The notes under the pieces are model-generated. The model was not told the DNA's origin, made no database searches, and worked only from the letters and a program-made list of their open reading frames with translations. The translations under genes were made by a program, and so were the position numbers. A DNA stretch of 55,001 nucleotides from an uncultured Saprospiraceae bacterium (lineage in GTDB: Bacteria; Bacteroidota; Bacteroidia; Chitinophagales; Saprospiraceae), in assembly GCA_938018185.1 (NCBI GenBank), contig CALIIW010000219.1, positions 1-55,001 on the forward strand, given 5' to 3'. Below, in pieces: positions 1 through 9,421 of this stretch (its first letter is position 1; every line of letters starts with the position of its first letter).

Positions 1-3000
1 GAGTCTTCATCATCAATTCCCAAGGCATTTGTGGCATCCACAATCTCAACATTATTTGTCAATGTTGATCCTTGGAATGTTGGCATTATCTCTAATGTGA
101 TTGTATACGAAACAGCATCTCCTCCTTCAAGTACATCTACCGTTGCTCCTCCTGCTCCATCTTCTGTGATTGTTGCAGTATTTGCTAAAGCAGTTGTCAC
201 AGCTCCAGATTGTGCTGAAACGAAAGTCATTCCTGTTGGAACATAATCCATTATATCTATGTCCATACCTTCCAATGTTCCTTGGTTAAATACTGTAACT
301 GTAAACGTTACATCATCTCCAGGACTCATTTCATTATCCAAATCATCATCTGAATAAGAAGTATATACCTTTGTTATTGCAAGGTCAAACTCTTGTAGGA
401 TTGCGATTGTTTCTGGATCATAATCATCCCCTCCTAAAGCATCAGCAGTGTCATCATTAAGTCCGTCTGGAGTTGTTCCATCCTCACTTGCTGGTGCACT
501 ATCTGCATCTACTGGTGGTGTATTTGAAGGATCCGTATCATCATCTGCAGAAGCTATTTCTGAGTTGTTCGTGATACTTGTTCCTGTAAAGTCATTATCT
601 ATTATAAATGTGATTGTTACCACTTCATTGTCTCCAGCAGCTACGAAAGGAATCTCATTTGAAAGTGTTGCCACTCCTGCTGTTGCTTCCGTCCATTGTA
701 CATCTGCTAAGGTCAATCCTGCTGGCACATAATCATTTACTTGAATATCATATGCATCTACTGTTCCTTGGTTTAAAACTGTGATATCATATGTTACTGT
801 ACTTCCTGGAGTAAATGGACCAGGTGTTACAGAATTTAATGTCTTCACTAATGCAAGGTCAAATGTCTGACCGATCAATACCGTTTCTGGATCATGATCA
901 TCTTCATCTGCATTACTATTATCAGTAACATCGTTAGCACCAATGATATCATCATTAGATCCATCCGGAGTTGAATCAATATCCGTAGGAGGTGTATCAT
1001 TTGGATCTGTATTATCATCCGCAGAAGAAATCTCTGCTACATTTGTTATAGAAGATCCCTGGAAAGTTGCATCAACTGTAAATTCAATAGTTACTACAAC
1101 TGGTGCTCCACCTGCAGGTAAACTAGGAATCAAACTATTCAGTGTAGCTACACCTAAGTTGTCAGTCCAGTTAGCATCTGTTAAAGTTAAACCAGCTGGG
1201 ATATAATCGCTTAATTGTATATTAAAAGCGTCTAATGAACCTTGGTTTGAAACATTCAAATCAAAAACCAAAGTTGAACCAGGCATAACTGGTGAAGAAC
1301 TTGAAGCTGCATTGAAAGTCTTAGTCAAAGCAAGGTCAAATACTTGGCCTATCATTATTTCAGCTGGATCAAAATCATCCGAGTCTGAAAGATTATCTGT
1401 ACCACCAGTACTATCATCAGCAATATCGTTATCCGTTCCCATTTCAGAAGGAGATGTACTGTCATCACCAGGTACAGAATCCTCATCAACTGGTGGTATA
1501 TTATTAGGATCAGTATCATCATCAGCAGCTACAATTTCTGCATCATTTATTATTGAATCCCCTTGGAAAGAAGGATCGATTTCATATTCTATATCTACAG
1601 AAGCAGAAGCTCCCGCTGCAATTGTTGCAATTGTATGAGATGGATTTGTGCCAACTGTCCAAGGTGCAGCTGTATTAATAGCAGAAGCTACCATATAATT
1701 CAAATCAGCTGGTGTATAATCTGCAACTGTAACTGCATAAGCATCTACCGTTCCTTGATTATATACTGTAATAGTATAAGTCACATAATCACCAGCACTG
1801 ATCATTCCGTCCAAGTCAACATCATTATAACCAGTATAAACTTTAGTCAATGCTAAATCAAATACTTGACCTATCATGATTGTTTCTGGATCATAATCAT
1901 CACCACCTGTTACATCAGCAAGGTCATCATTTGTTCCATCAGGAGTTGTACCATCTTCACTACCAGGCGTACTATCCGCATCTGGAGTATTCGGGCCACC
2001 GTCTGTATCAGAAGCTGAAGAAATCTCAGCATTATTTGTTAAAGATGAACCTTGATAAGCTGGGTCAATTGTGAAAGTAATTGTAATTACTTCATTATCA
2101 CCTGCAGCAATAAAAGGAATTTCATTTAATAATATAGCGGTACCTATTGTAGCAGTTGATCCTGAAATAGACCAATTTGCATCAGCCAAAACAAAACCTG
2201 CATTGATAGGGAAATAATCATTTACTTCAACATCCCATGCATCTACGGTACCTTGATTATGTACCGTAAGGTCAAAAGTAACAGTTGCCCCAGGACCATA
2301 TGGACCAGGTGTACTACTATTTACGGTTTTTACTAAAGCAAGGTCAAATACCTCTATGATAACTGGAGCAACATCATGATCATCCTCATCTGCAGGATTA
2401 TCAGGAACATCACTTATGTCATCATCAGAAACAACTCCATCATTCGTTCCATCACCATCAAGTGTTGAATCTTCATCCGGAATAGGAATTGACCCACCAT
2501 CTTCTGTGTATGCTTCACTAATTTCTGCAAAGTTATTTATAGCTGTTCCAGTTGGCGCATTTGTATCAACTGTAAAAGGAATAGCTATTGTAGCAGAACT
2601 ACCAGCTGTTAAGTCAATAGTTGAATTGTATTCTGCTTCAGCACCAGCAACTGTTTCCGTCCAATCAGTTGCACCAGCACCTGAAACTAAAGTAAGACCA
2701 GTTGGCAAGTAATCTGTAACCTGAACATCAAAAACATCCGTTGTACCTTGATTGAATACTTGAATATCAAACCAAACAGTTCCTCCTGGATATAAAGGAG
2801 AATCAGTCAGTGTTGTATTTAGTGTCTTCATTAGAGCTACATCGTAAGTACTGACTACAACGCTCGCAGGATCATGATCATCTTCGTCCCCCCCAGTAGT
2901 ACCGTCACCTAAAACGTAATCATCTACAGAATAGACATCATCATTAGGATTATTATCTGGCGTTGAATCAACGTCAGTGACTGCTGCTCCATCATCATCG

Positions 3001-4037
3001 GTTGCACCACTAATTTCTGCAAAGTTGGTCAAGTTTGAACCACCAGTAGCTGAAGCATCAACTTGTAATGTGATGTCAACTGTGATACTAGTACCAGCTG
3101 CCAAACCACCTATAGGAAGACCTGTATTTGCTACAGACAAAGTTATGTTTGCTTCAGTAGCACTAACTGGATTCCAATCAGGATCATTCAGTGTAAAACC
3201 AGAAGGAACATAATCTGTTACTAATATATTATCAGCTGCAATATCTCCTTGATTAAAAATCTCAATGGTGAAGTCAACATCCGAACCTGGTGTTACAATT
3301 TCAGTTTGACCAGCAGCTAAAGTTTTTCTTAAACCCAAATCAAAACATGCATCTTCAACTACTATCGGACAACATATACCTGATTCACAAGCAGAACCCA
3401 TATTAGAGGAAAAGGTATATTCTCCACCTTCTGTTATTGTCAAGACAGAATCTACTCCAATTGGAACTGGACCATTACCGATGTCTCTATACCACGTGAT
3501 ATTGGATAATCCAGCAATTGGAACATCTACCTCTATGGTTTCATTCAATTGTGAACAAATTCTGATAGGAACACTTACACAAGCAGAAGCAATATCATCT
3601 TCAAAAAAGTCATTGTTTCCAGGAGTGGAATCCAAATCACTTTCATCATGACTGCTGACTTCAGCAAGATTGTAAATAATACCATCCGTGTTAATTGTAA
3701 CATCGACTGTAAAAGATACCGTAGTGCCAGCAGGGATAGAAGGAATGGTCCATTGACTGACTCCATCATATGTACCTGCACCTCCGGAACCGGTATAGGT
3801 AGTTCCAATTGGCACGGCGTCAGTTACAACCACATTGGTTGCATCTGCAGTACTTTCGTTTATCACATCGACTGTGAATGTTACAGGATCTCCAATTTCA
3901 GCAGTAGTGAGATTTACTGACTTAGAAATTGCGAGATCGGTTTGACCGTTTAACCCAGCATAGCTCATTATGAGAATAATCTGTACGAGGGTAATAAGTT
4001 TCAAACTTTTCAATAGTGTTGTTTGCGTACTCATCAT
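1..4037 (-). CDS. Giant secreted DUF11-repeat surface protein (C-terminus outside window)
   Basis: The minus strand is open from an ATG at 4037 (or 4034) to the left edge, giving about 1345 residues with no stop. The first ~32 residues form a signal peptide ending near LNGQT. After that come eight units of roughly 160 residues, each opening with a (F/Y)D(L/V)A(L/I)xK motif at about residues 36, 236, 400, 566, 728, 901, 1059 and 1218. Each unit has the DUF11 (conserved repeat domain) pattern: NQGTxDA, then a DY(V/T/I)P motif, then NxAEI. An extra Ig-like segment with several Cys lies at about residues 146-235. Units are joined by acidic linkers such as DEDDHDPE and GGDDYDPE that may bind Ca2+ (inference). 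Known DUF11 proteins of this phylum are large exported adhesin-like proteins with a C-terminal sorting domain, but that end is not in view. Units 4-5 closely resemble units 7-8. The family call is firm; the adhesion role is inferred. Confidence 0.9.
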   Translation of the reverse strand, partial: MMSTQTTLLKSLKLITLVQIILIMSYAGLNGQTDLAISKSVNLTTAEIGDPVTFTVDVINESTADATNVVVTDAVPIGTTYTGSGGAGTYDGVSQWTIPSIPAGTTVSFTVDVTINTDGIIYNLAEVSSHDESDLDSTPGNNDFFEDDIASACVSVPIRICSQLNETIEVDVPIAGLSNITWYRDIGNGPVPIGVDSVLTITEGGEYTFSSNMGSACESGICCPIVVEDACFDLGLRKTLAAGQTEIVTPGSDVDFTIEIFNQGDIAADNILVTDYVPSGFTLNDPDWNPVSATEANITLSVANTGLPIGGLAAGTSITVDITLQVDASATGGSNLTNFAEISGATDDDGAAVTDVDSTPDNNPNDDVYSVDDYVLGDGTTGGDEDDHDPASVVVSTYDVALMKTLNTTLTDSPLYPGGTVWFDIQVFNQGTTDVFDVQVTDYLPTGLTLVSGAGATDWTETVAGAEAEYNSTIDLTAGSSATIAIPFTVDTNAPTGTAINNFAEISEAYTEDGGSIPIPDEDSTLDGDGTNDGVVSDDDISDVPDNPADEDDHDVAPVIIEVFDLALVKTVNSSTPGPYGPGATVTFDLTVHNQGTVDAWDVEVNDYFPINAGFVLADANWSISGSTATIGTAILLNEIPFIAAGDNEVITITFTIDPAYQGSSLTNNAEISSASDTDGGPNTPDADSTPGSEDGTTPDGTNDDLADVTGGDDYDPETIMIGQVFDLALTKVYTGYNDVDLDGMISAGDYVTYTITVYNQGTVDAYAVTVADYTPADLNYMVASAINTAAPWTVGTNPSHTIATIAAGASASVDIEYEIDPSFQGDSIINDAEIVAADDDTDPNNIPPVDEDSVPGDDSTSPSEMGTDNDIADDSTGGTDNLSDSDDFDPAEIMIGQVFDLALTKTFNAASSSSPVMPGSTLVFDLNVSNQGSLDAFNIQLSDYIPAGLTLTDANWTDNLGVATLNSLIPSLPAGGAPVVVTIEFTVDATFQGSSITNVAEISSADDNTDPNDTPPTDIDSTPDGSNDDIIGANDVTDNSNADEDDHDPETVLIGQTFDLALVKTLNSVTPGPFTPGSTVTYDITVLNQGTVDAYDIQVNDYVPAGLTLADVQWTEATAGVATLSNEIPFVAAGDNEVVTITFIIDNDFTGTSITNNSEIASADDDTDPSNTPPVDADSAPASEDGTTPDGLNDDTADALGGDDYDPETIAILQEFDLAITKVYTSYSDDDLDNEMSPGDDVTFTVTVFNQGTLEGMDIDIMDYVPTGMTFVSAQSGAVTTALANTATITEDGAGGATVDVLEGGDAVSYTITLEIMPTFQGSTLTNNVEIVDATNALGIDDED

Positions 4038-4771
4038 TTGAGATTTAAATAATTTATTTATAATGACTTGAAATAAAATGTAAATGTCTTGTAATCTAAA
4101 TTGGGGTTCCATTCTTAAAAATTTAATTTTGGGGTAAAACTTCCTTTATGGTAAATTTGAAAACCCAATACCATAGACAGAAATTTTCTGAACAGTATTA
4201 GCTCTTCTAATAATTTTATTCTTTTATTTATTTTCTTCATTCTCTATCAATCCTGCTTTAAAGGATCTCTAATTTTCCTTTCAAATATTTTAATCAATCA
4301 TTTATTATTTACCTTGTCAATGACAATAGAGTGATTTTTAAAATCTACCTATTATCAAGTATTCAGAACTCTAAACTTTTACCCACTTCATTATTGTTGT
4401 GACAGTCTTAAGTCCTACAATAAGATTACATAAGTATGTACCATTTAAAATTTGGTAAACATTCCTAGACTTATTAGAAATGGTAATTTCAAATTATATG
4501 CCGATATTAATAATGTGACGGGAATGAGTGTCCTTAAAAACCTAAGACTTGATGTTTTTGAGGAATAAGAAATTCTATTGTGTTGTAATTCAAAAAATAA
4601 ATATCTGAAAAAGTACCGTTGCCTTTAAAATTTGTACCGTTACATAAATCAAAGTAGAAAAAAAACCAGATGTTAAATCTATTCGAAGAAATTAATAATT
4701 CAACTAATATATTTTTTTCAATTAAATTGAGTGACAAATAAATGGCAGAAAATTCGTCAAAAAAGTGAACC
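4038..4771. other. Non-coding AT-rich region upstream of the DUF11 gene
   Basis: These 734 bases separate the start of the DUF11 gene from the stop of the next minus-strand gene. The region is very AT-rich. I found no convincing gene, no tRNA-like structure, and no TAnnTTTG box in the orientation needed by the DUF11 gene within about 250 bases of its start. A 67-codon open frame on the minus strand (4534-4737) has low-complexity, Phe/Asn-rich content and is not called as a gene. Confidence 0.6.
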
Positions 4772-5296
4772 TTAAATTTGAAAATTTCTTTCGATGAGAT
4801 TTAAGATCCTTTTACCTCTGCTTTTGAAGCCCGCAGTCCCATGTGGTAAAAATGTCTCTATGGTCAATTTGAGCTCCATTGCCAATTCGGGTTCTTTTAG
4901 GCAGATTTGATAGAGAACTGATAAAGAAAAGGATCTAACTGCAATGGCTTCTTTTACATCATGCACGAAATTAAAACATAACTCTGCAAGGATTCCTAAA
5001 TGTTCTTTTGGAATATCTCGTTCAGAAAAAATTCTTAAGATATTACGCTTTACTGCATTATGAACTGGATTCTGCAACATGACAATAAAATCGTCAAAAT
5101 ATGGGTTTATTAACTTTGGATGAGATTCAGCTACATGCGAAACAAGCCAAGAAGCATTTTGTGACATTCTGTTATCACCATAAAGAAATAAATCCATCAA
5201 GCTAGCGAAGCGTACTTTATCGCCCCCAATAAAAGTAGCCATTTGGACAACTCGCTGCTTTTCTTGTTTTTTCTGGAGAGTCAGTTTTAAATTCAT
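4772..5296 (-). CDS. Small HEAT-repeat-like helical protein
   Basis: This encodes a 174-residue soluble protein with no signal peptide or membrane segment. Its sequence is a chain of amphipathic helices (for example SWLVSHVAESHPKLI, then AVKRNILRIFSER, then IAVRSFSLSVLYQICLKEPEL), the pattern of HEAT/ARM-type solenoids. Similar short helical proteins occur in many Bacteroidota and have sometimes been given misleading enzyme names; I see no catalytic motif. The start at 5296 is an ATG; a second in-frame Met at residue 19 (MATFIGGDK) is an alternative. It is divergent from the secreted protein at 5370 and has no obvious functional partner here. The HEAT-like fold is inferred from the helix pattern; the function is unknown. 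Confidence 0.7.
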   Translation of the reverse strand: MNLKLTLQKKQEKQRVVQMATFIGGDKVRFASLMDLFLYGDNRMSQNASWLVSHVAESHPKLINPYFDDFIVMLQNPVHNAVKRNILRIFSERDIPKEHLGILAELCFNFVHDVKEAIAVRSFSLSVLYQICLKEPELAMELKLTIETFLPHGTAGFKSRGKRILNLIERNFQI

Positions 5297-5369
5297 TAAA
5301 TTTGGATTTGATCGCTTATAGTAGGAAATTTACGCAATATTATAAATTCATTCCCTTTTGCCACACATA

Positions 5370-6782
5370 ATGTCATACAAACATATCAAATTACTACTTT
5401 TCATATTTTGCTTATTGAGCTTTTATAGTTTGCAATGCCAGAATCAACAAGAGCGAATAAGGGCAATAAACGATTATATTCTTTTCACCAATGAGAATAT
5501 CCATGGGATGTTGATCATTCATAGAATTTTGGAAAACTTAAACCAAGAGGTGAATAAATATGTTGACCTGCAAAGCAATCAACTAAATTTTTACGGTAAC
5601 AAAGATCTTCCTTTAGATATATTCGATGATCCAGAAGCTTGGTTTTATGAATCGTCTCCAAACAAAATCAAGGAAAAATTTATAGATCATAAGGTTCACT
5701 TTTCTCCAAAAGTAATTGAGACACTTAACAGCCTTATCTCGGAAATGACGAAAATCACTTCAGCTACAAATAGCATTAGATTTGAGATGGAAGGTTTTAT
5801 TAAAGAAAATGATCTAAGTTTAGTAGAAAATCAAATTACAATTTATAATAAGCTTGAGACCTGCGAATTTTTATATGACCGTTTTTATGAAACAAAAGAA
5901 AATCTAAGTTTATTTTTAGATGGAATAATTGAAGAGGAAAAAACTACCTCTTCCTCTTCTGACACAGATTTGATTATTCAAAAATTTAATCGCATTCAAA
6001 AAAACATGAAAACCTATTTAGAATCTTGGCATTTCAATATCGTGATATCAAGTTCTACAATTTTGAATGAACTTCAAAAAGACATCGAATTTCTTAAATC
6101 GAGTTCTATATCAAATTCACATCTTCGAAATAGTATTTTAGCGACGGAAGAAGCATTAAAAACAATCAAAAGATATAATTCTAATCAAGAAATTCCGGAG
6201 AAATATAAACTATATGGGAAGAATTATTTTTATCACAATGTAGAATTGCTTGCTTGTTTAAACAAATACGGTAAAGGCTTTACAAACAATTCAAACAAAT
6301 TTATTCAGTCCATTAATCCAACTGGTTTTTTCAACTATGAAGAGCCTCATTTTTTTAAAGTTATTTACCCAAAGAAAGAAATTGATATACCAGCGGAAGA
6401 AACTTTGATAAGCGTTTTACCTAACAAATTAGAAGAAAGAGAAGTAGTTATCAAACAACAGATTATTGAGGTCACAGAAGAAAAACTTTATTTAGAAATT
6501 TTTGATCATAAACAAGAAGATGGGGACATTGTGTCTTTAAACTTTAATGGCAAATGGATTTTAAAGAAAAAAGAAATTGCCAAAAGACCTTTTAAGTTTT
6601 TAGTTGAACTAAACGCAGAAGGAGAAAATTACTTATTGTTGCATGCTGAAAATTTAGGAGAAATCCCTCCCAACACAATAGCCGTACGATACTATATTGA
6701 AGGGCGGCCAAAACTAGTTGTTCTAAATTCGGATTTAAACCAATCAGAAATGATCCGAATAAAACTGAACAAATTAAATTAG
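5370..6782 (+). CDS. Secreted protein of unknown function with a C-terminal beta domain
   Basis: The protein starts best at the ATG at 5370, giving MSYKHIKLLLFIFCLLSF, a clean signal peptide ending near LQCQ; a TTG four codons upstream is also in frame. The mature part has two regions. Residues ~25-330 are mostly helical, Lys/Glu/Asn-rich and unrecognised. The last ~115 residues are predicted beta and carry DHKQEDGDIVSLNFNG, followed by NYLLLHAENLGEIPPNTIAVRYY and a VLNSDL ending. I recognise that C-terminal pattern (a D-G-D acidic loop, then A.NLG..PPNT) from exported Bacteroidota proteins, where it acts as a small accessory domain; its role is not known to me. The gene ends two bases before the stop of the convergent methyltransferase gene. 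Confidence 0.75.
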   Translation: MSYKHIKLLLFIFCLLSFYSLQCQNQQERIRAINDYILFTNENIHGMLIIHRILENLNQEVNKYVDLQSNQLNFYGNKDLPLDIFDDPEAWFYESSPNKIKEKFIDHKVHFSPKVIETLNSLISEMTKITSATNSIRFEMEGFIKENDLSLVENQITIYNKLETCEFLYDRFYETKENLSLFLDGIIEEEKTTSSSSDTDLIIQKFNRIQKNMKTYLESWHFNIVISSSTILNELQKDIEFLKSSSISNSHLRNSILATEEALKTIKRYNSNQEIPEKYKLYGKNYFYHNVELLACLNKYGKGFTNNSNKFIQSINPTGFFNYEEPHFFKVIYPKKEIDIPAEETLISVLPNKLEEREVVIKQQIIEVTEEKLYLEIFDHKQEDGDIVSLNFNGKWILKKKEIAKRPFKFLVELNAEGENYLLLHAENLGEIPPNTIAVRYYIEGRPKLVVLNSDLNQSEMIRIKLNKLN

Positions 6783-6784
6783 AT

Positions 6785-7957
6785 TTATTGTACAATCAGT
6801 ACCAACCCTTTTAAGTATTTTCCTTCCGAATGATATATTGAAACGGGATGATCAGGACCTTGACTTAACCATTCTATCACTTTGATATCTTTTCCTACTT
6901 CAATTGCGGCAGATTGTATGGTATGATAAAACAATTCAGGATCAATCACACGACTGCAAGAAAAAGTGAAGAGTATGCCTCCTGATTGTAATTTATTAAG
7001 TGCTAAAGCATTTAGTCTCTTATATGCTTGAACAGCTTTATGCTTTTTAAACTGGCTTTTTGCATAAGCAGGAGGGTCTAAAATTATAAGATCGTAAATG
7101 GTTTCTTCTTGTTTTAAAAACTGCAGGACATCAGAAACATAAGATTGATGCTCAGAAACTTCAAAACCATTAATTTTTATATTTTCCTCTAGTTGTTCAA
7201 TAGCCGAGGAAGATGCGTCTACGGAATGAACCAAAGAAGCATTTGCTCTGAGTGCATAAACACTAAATCCTCCGGTGTAACAAAAAGCATTTAAAACATT
7301 TTTGCCTTCACAATATTTACTTAAGGTGTTTCTATTAATCCTCTGATCTAAAAAGAAACCAGTTTTCTGTCCTTTTACAACATCAATTTGAAACTTACAG
7401 GAATTTTCAAGTACAACTGTTTTGTCGAAATCTCCTATTTCAAAATTGTTTTGAATTCCAAAGGATTTAGGGATTGTATCTGCACTCTTATTGTAAATAC
7501 AATTAAGTTCGTTTTTATAAATTTCTTGCAAGGAAGAAACTATTTCAGAAACAGACCGATACATGCCAACTGTGTGGCATTGCAAAACAGCAGTCTTGTC
7601 ATAAATATCAATAATCAATCCCGGCAATCCATCTCCTTCTCCGTTTACAAGACGATAGCAATTTGTTTTTTCATTAGAAATAATTCCGATTGACTTTCGG
7701 ACATTAAAGGAATTAGTAATTTTATCAAGCCAAAAATTTTCAGTTGGTTTTTCATTTTCAAAAGAGAGCATCCTAACAGAGATCGAACCGTCAAAGTAGT
7801 GCCCCCAGCCTAAAATTTCTTGCTTTATACTAAAAACAGCAACCAAATCTCCATCATCAATGTCGCCTTCAATTCTAGCGATGGCTCCACTAAAAACCCA
7901 AGGATGTTTCCTTTTTAACGAAGCTTCTTTTTTGTTTTTAAGTACGACTTTTTTCAA
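6785..7957 (-). CDS. rlmI: Class I rRNA (cytosine-C5) methyltransferase, RlmI-like
   Basis: This 390-residue protein matches the RlmI/YccW family in length and order. An N-terminal PUA-like domain (about residues 1-75, with KRKHPWVFSGAI) is followed by a central region and a C-terminal SAM-binding Rossmann domain. Visible motifs are NAFCYTGGFSVYA (SAM motif I), HSVDASSSA (acidic motif II), LDPPAYAKS (motif IV) and TFSCS, with Cys334 as the probable catalytic nucleophile. Family members methylate C5 of a cytosine in 23S rRNA (C1962 in E. coli) using SAM. The start overlaps the upstream VanZ-like gene by 20 bases, so the two are probably co-transcribed and coupled. The family is clear; the exact target base is inferred from homology. 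Confidence 0.88.
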   Translation of the reverse strand: MKKVVLKNKKEASLKRKHPWVFSGAIARIEGDIDDGDLVAVFSIKQEILGWGHYFDGSISVRMLSFENEKPTENFWLDKITNSFNVRKSIGIISNEKTNCYRLVNGEGDGLPGLIIDIYDKTAVLQCHTVGMYRSVSEIVSSLQEIYKNELNCIYNKSADTIPKSFGIQNNFEIGDFDKTVVLENSCKFQIDVVKGQKTGFFLDQRINRNTLSKYCEGKNVLNAFCYTGGFSVYALRANASLVHSVDASSSAIEQLEENIKINGFEVSEHQSYVSDVLQFLKQEETIYDLIILDPPAYAKSQFKKHKAVQAYKRLNALALNKLQSGGILFTFSCSRVIDPELFYHTIQSAAIEVGKDIKVIEWLSQGPDHPVSIYHSEGKYLKGLVLIVQ

Positions 7958-8771
7958 GATTTATATTTATAAATTGATAAATAATCAATAAAATTGAAAG
8001 ACATAAAACTCCTTCTAAAGGAGACATCACATGAAAAATCCCATGAGGATCTTTTGTCCAAAAACCTTCTGATTTTTTAATTACTAAAGTAGTCCAATGG
8101 TCATTTCCTTCTTCAAGGGAATAGACTTGCAAAAAACCTAATTTTATACAAAGTACAGCGGCAGCTAAAATTGCAAGCCAGCTAAACCACGTGCTTTTAA
8201 CACCCCATTTTTTCTCTTGAATTAAAGTGGAGATTTCTGGAAATGTTCTCAAAAAACTCAGTCCAAAACCTGCTCCAATAAAATCTAGCACAACATCATT
8301 AAAATCAAAATAAGTAGTCCTTATTGGTAAACAATAATACTGGTAGCCTTCATCAACAAAAGCTAAAAGCATACAGATAAAAAAGCATATAAAAAACTCA
8401 CCTAGCATTGGGAAGAGTAGTATTGCTAAAAGGCCATATTGAATAAAATGTATTATTTCTACATTAACAATAATCAAAAGATTTAATGATATAATCGCTA
8501 ACGAAGCGGTAAAAATCAAATAAAAAATTGGTATAAATTTCTTTTGAATCTTAAAAATATTCTTTGTTAACACTAAGAAATAAACTAGCAGCAAAATTGA
8601 ACCACAGATCAATATTATTCTGTTAAACTCTATTCTAGTCATACCTTGGACCCATTCCCCAACTTTTACCCCTACCCATTCATGAGGAAGTGTTACCAAT
8701 AAGAAATAAACCGTCACAATTAAGAAGTTTAAAAACTTATTTCTTTTAAGAAATGTTAATAACTTAATCAT
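7938..8771 (-). CDS. VanZ-like integral membrane protein
   Basis: This is a 277-residue protein with about seven hydrophobic segments. The centre has the VanZ-type signature: a D-E-x-x-Q motif (FVDEGYQYYCLPIRT) in a loop, followed by a D-N/D-(V/L)-x-N/D-x-x-G motif (FDFNDVVLDFIGAGFG). VanZ-family proteins are poorly defined; the founding member raises teicoplanin resistance, and others are linked to the cell envelope. The C-terminal part (EEGNDHWTTLVIKKSEGFWTKDPHGIFHVMSPLEG) is a soluble loop before a last membrane helix. It lies upstream of, and overlaps, the methyltransferase gene. The assignment to VanZ-like is fairly safe; no specific function can be read. Confidence 0.8.
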   Translation of the reverse strand: MIKLLTFLKRNKFLNFLIVTVYFLLVTLPHEWVGVKVGEWVQGMTRIEFNRIILICGSILLLVYFLVLTKNIFKIQKKFIPIFYLIFTASLAIISLNLLIIVNVEIIHFIQYGLLAILLFPMLGEFFICFFICMLLAFVDEGYQYYCLPIRTTYFDFNDVVLDFIGAGFGLSFLRTFPEISTLIQEKKWGVKSTWFSWLAILAAAVLCIKLGFLQVYSLEEGNDHWTTLVIKKSEGFWTKDPHGIFHVMSPLEGVLCLSILLIIYQFININLEKSRT

Positions 8772-8775
8772 TATG

Positions 8776-8783
8776 CAAAATTA
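8776..8783 (-). promoter_or_regulatory. Candidate -7 box (TAATTTTG) for the VanZ-like gene
   Basis: Read on the minus strand this is TAATTTTG, a perfect match to the Bacteroidota -7 pattern TAnnTTTG. It ends only five bases before the ATG at 8771, which would give a leaderless or nearly leaderless transcript, so it could be chance in AT-rich DNA. Confidence 0.35.
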
Positions 8784-8794
8784 GAAGAATTGAA

Positions 8795-8802
8795 TACTTT
8801 TG
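8795..8802 (+). promoter_or_regulatory. Candidate -7 box (TACTTTTG) for the SCP2 gene
   Basis: TACTTTTG matches TAnnTTTG. Transcription from about 8808 would give a leader of about 28 bases before the ATG at 8837, a normal spacing for this phylum. Confidence 0.5.
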
Positions 8803-8836
8803 AGCATTTTGTGCTTAGATCATTTAAAAAAATAAT

Positions 8837-9133
8837 ATGGAATTGAATCAAATCATTGACGGAATACAAGAAAGAGCAAATGATGCCTCTCCTATAGGTA
8901 ATACTATGAAGCTAATGTTGGATGATGACTGCATTTTTATTGATGGGACTGGGGACAGTAATGTTGTGAGTAGCGAAAACAAAGATGCTGATTGCACTGT
9001 AACAATTACAAAGGATAACTTCAAAGCCTTGGTAAAAGGGGAGCTAAATCCGATGACCGCATTTATGATGGGAAAAGTAAAAGTTTCGGGTGACATGAGT
9101 GTGGCCATGAAACTACAAAGCTTCTTAGGATAG
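8837..9133 (+). CDS. SCP2 sterol-binding domain protein (lipid carrier-like)
   Basis: The whole 98-residue product is one SCP2 domain. It has the acidic strand DDCIFIDGT, the DADCTVTITKDNFKALVKGELNP segment and the closing helix region MTAFMMGKVKVSGDMSVAMKLQSFL, all typical. SCP2 domains form a hydrophobic tunnel that binds lipids or acyl-CoA; small free-standing bacterial versions are common but their cargo is unknown. It is cytoplasmic (no signal peptide) and transcribed alone, divergent from the VanZ-like gene and convergent with acyP. The product name is firm, the cargo unknown. Confidence 0.9.
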   Translation: MELNQIIDGIQERANDASPIGNTMKLMLDDDCIFIDGTGDSNVVSSENKDADCTVTITKDNFKALVKGELNPMTAFMMGKVKVSGDMSVAMKLQSFLG

Positions 9134-9148
9134 TCTAAGCTTTTGCGC

Positions 9149-9421
9149 TTAACGAATAATTTCAAAACCTGTTTTGGGAATCGATTCAATTTCTTCATAA
9201 GAAATTGAATCGACTTTTGAGTGAAGACTCCCGTTTTCACACCATTTCAACAATCCTAAAACGTTTTCTTTCTCTCCTGTAACTTGTATCAGGACAGAAC
9301 CATCTTTTAGATTTTGTACGTCACCACATAAACCTAATGCACTTGCCTTTAGCTGCGTACTCTTCCTAAACCAAACACCCTGAACTTTGCCCTTGACATT
9401 AATTCTGAGTGAATATATCAA
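9149..9421 (-). CDS. acyP: Acylphosphatase
   Basis: This is a 90-residue protein covering the whole acylphosphatase fold. The phosphate-binding loop KVQGVWFRKST contains the catalytic Arg19, and GDVQNLKDGSV contains the catalytic Asn37 followed by the usual DGSV turn. The enzyme hydrolyses carboxyl-phosphate bonds of acylphosphates in the cytoplasm. Its ATG overlaps the stop of the upstream antiporter gene in an ATGA arrangement (9418-9421), so translation is probably coupled. Confidence 0.93.
   Translation of the reverse strand: MIYSLRINVKGKVQGVWFRKSTQLKASALGLCGDVQNLKDGSVLIQVTGEKENVLGLLKWCENGSLHSKVDSISYEEIESIPKTGFEIIR

Noticed and set aside
31..3213. Series of plus-strand open frames of 60-108 codons, Ser/Thr/Val-rich
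   Set aside because: They are antisense shadows of the continuous minus-strand DUF11-repeat gene; their repeated look comes from that gene.
1..4000. Repeated sequence that might suggest a CRISPR array or mobile repeat
   Set aside because: The period is about 480-500 bases, lies inside one reading frame and encodes DUF11 units; no short repeats with unique spacers.
4534..4737. 67-codon minus-strand open frame
   Set aside because: Low-complexity Phe/Asn/Ile-rich product, no signal, no promoter box, no neighbour coupling; likely chance in AT-rich DNA.
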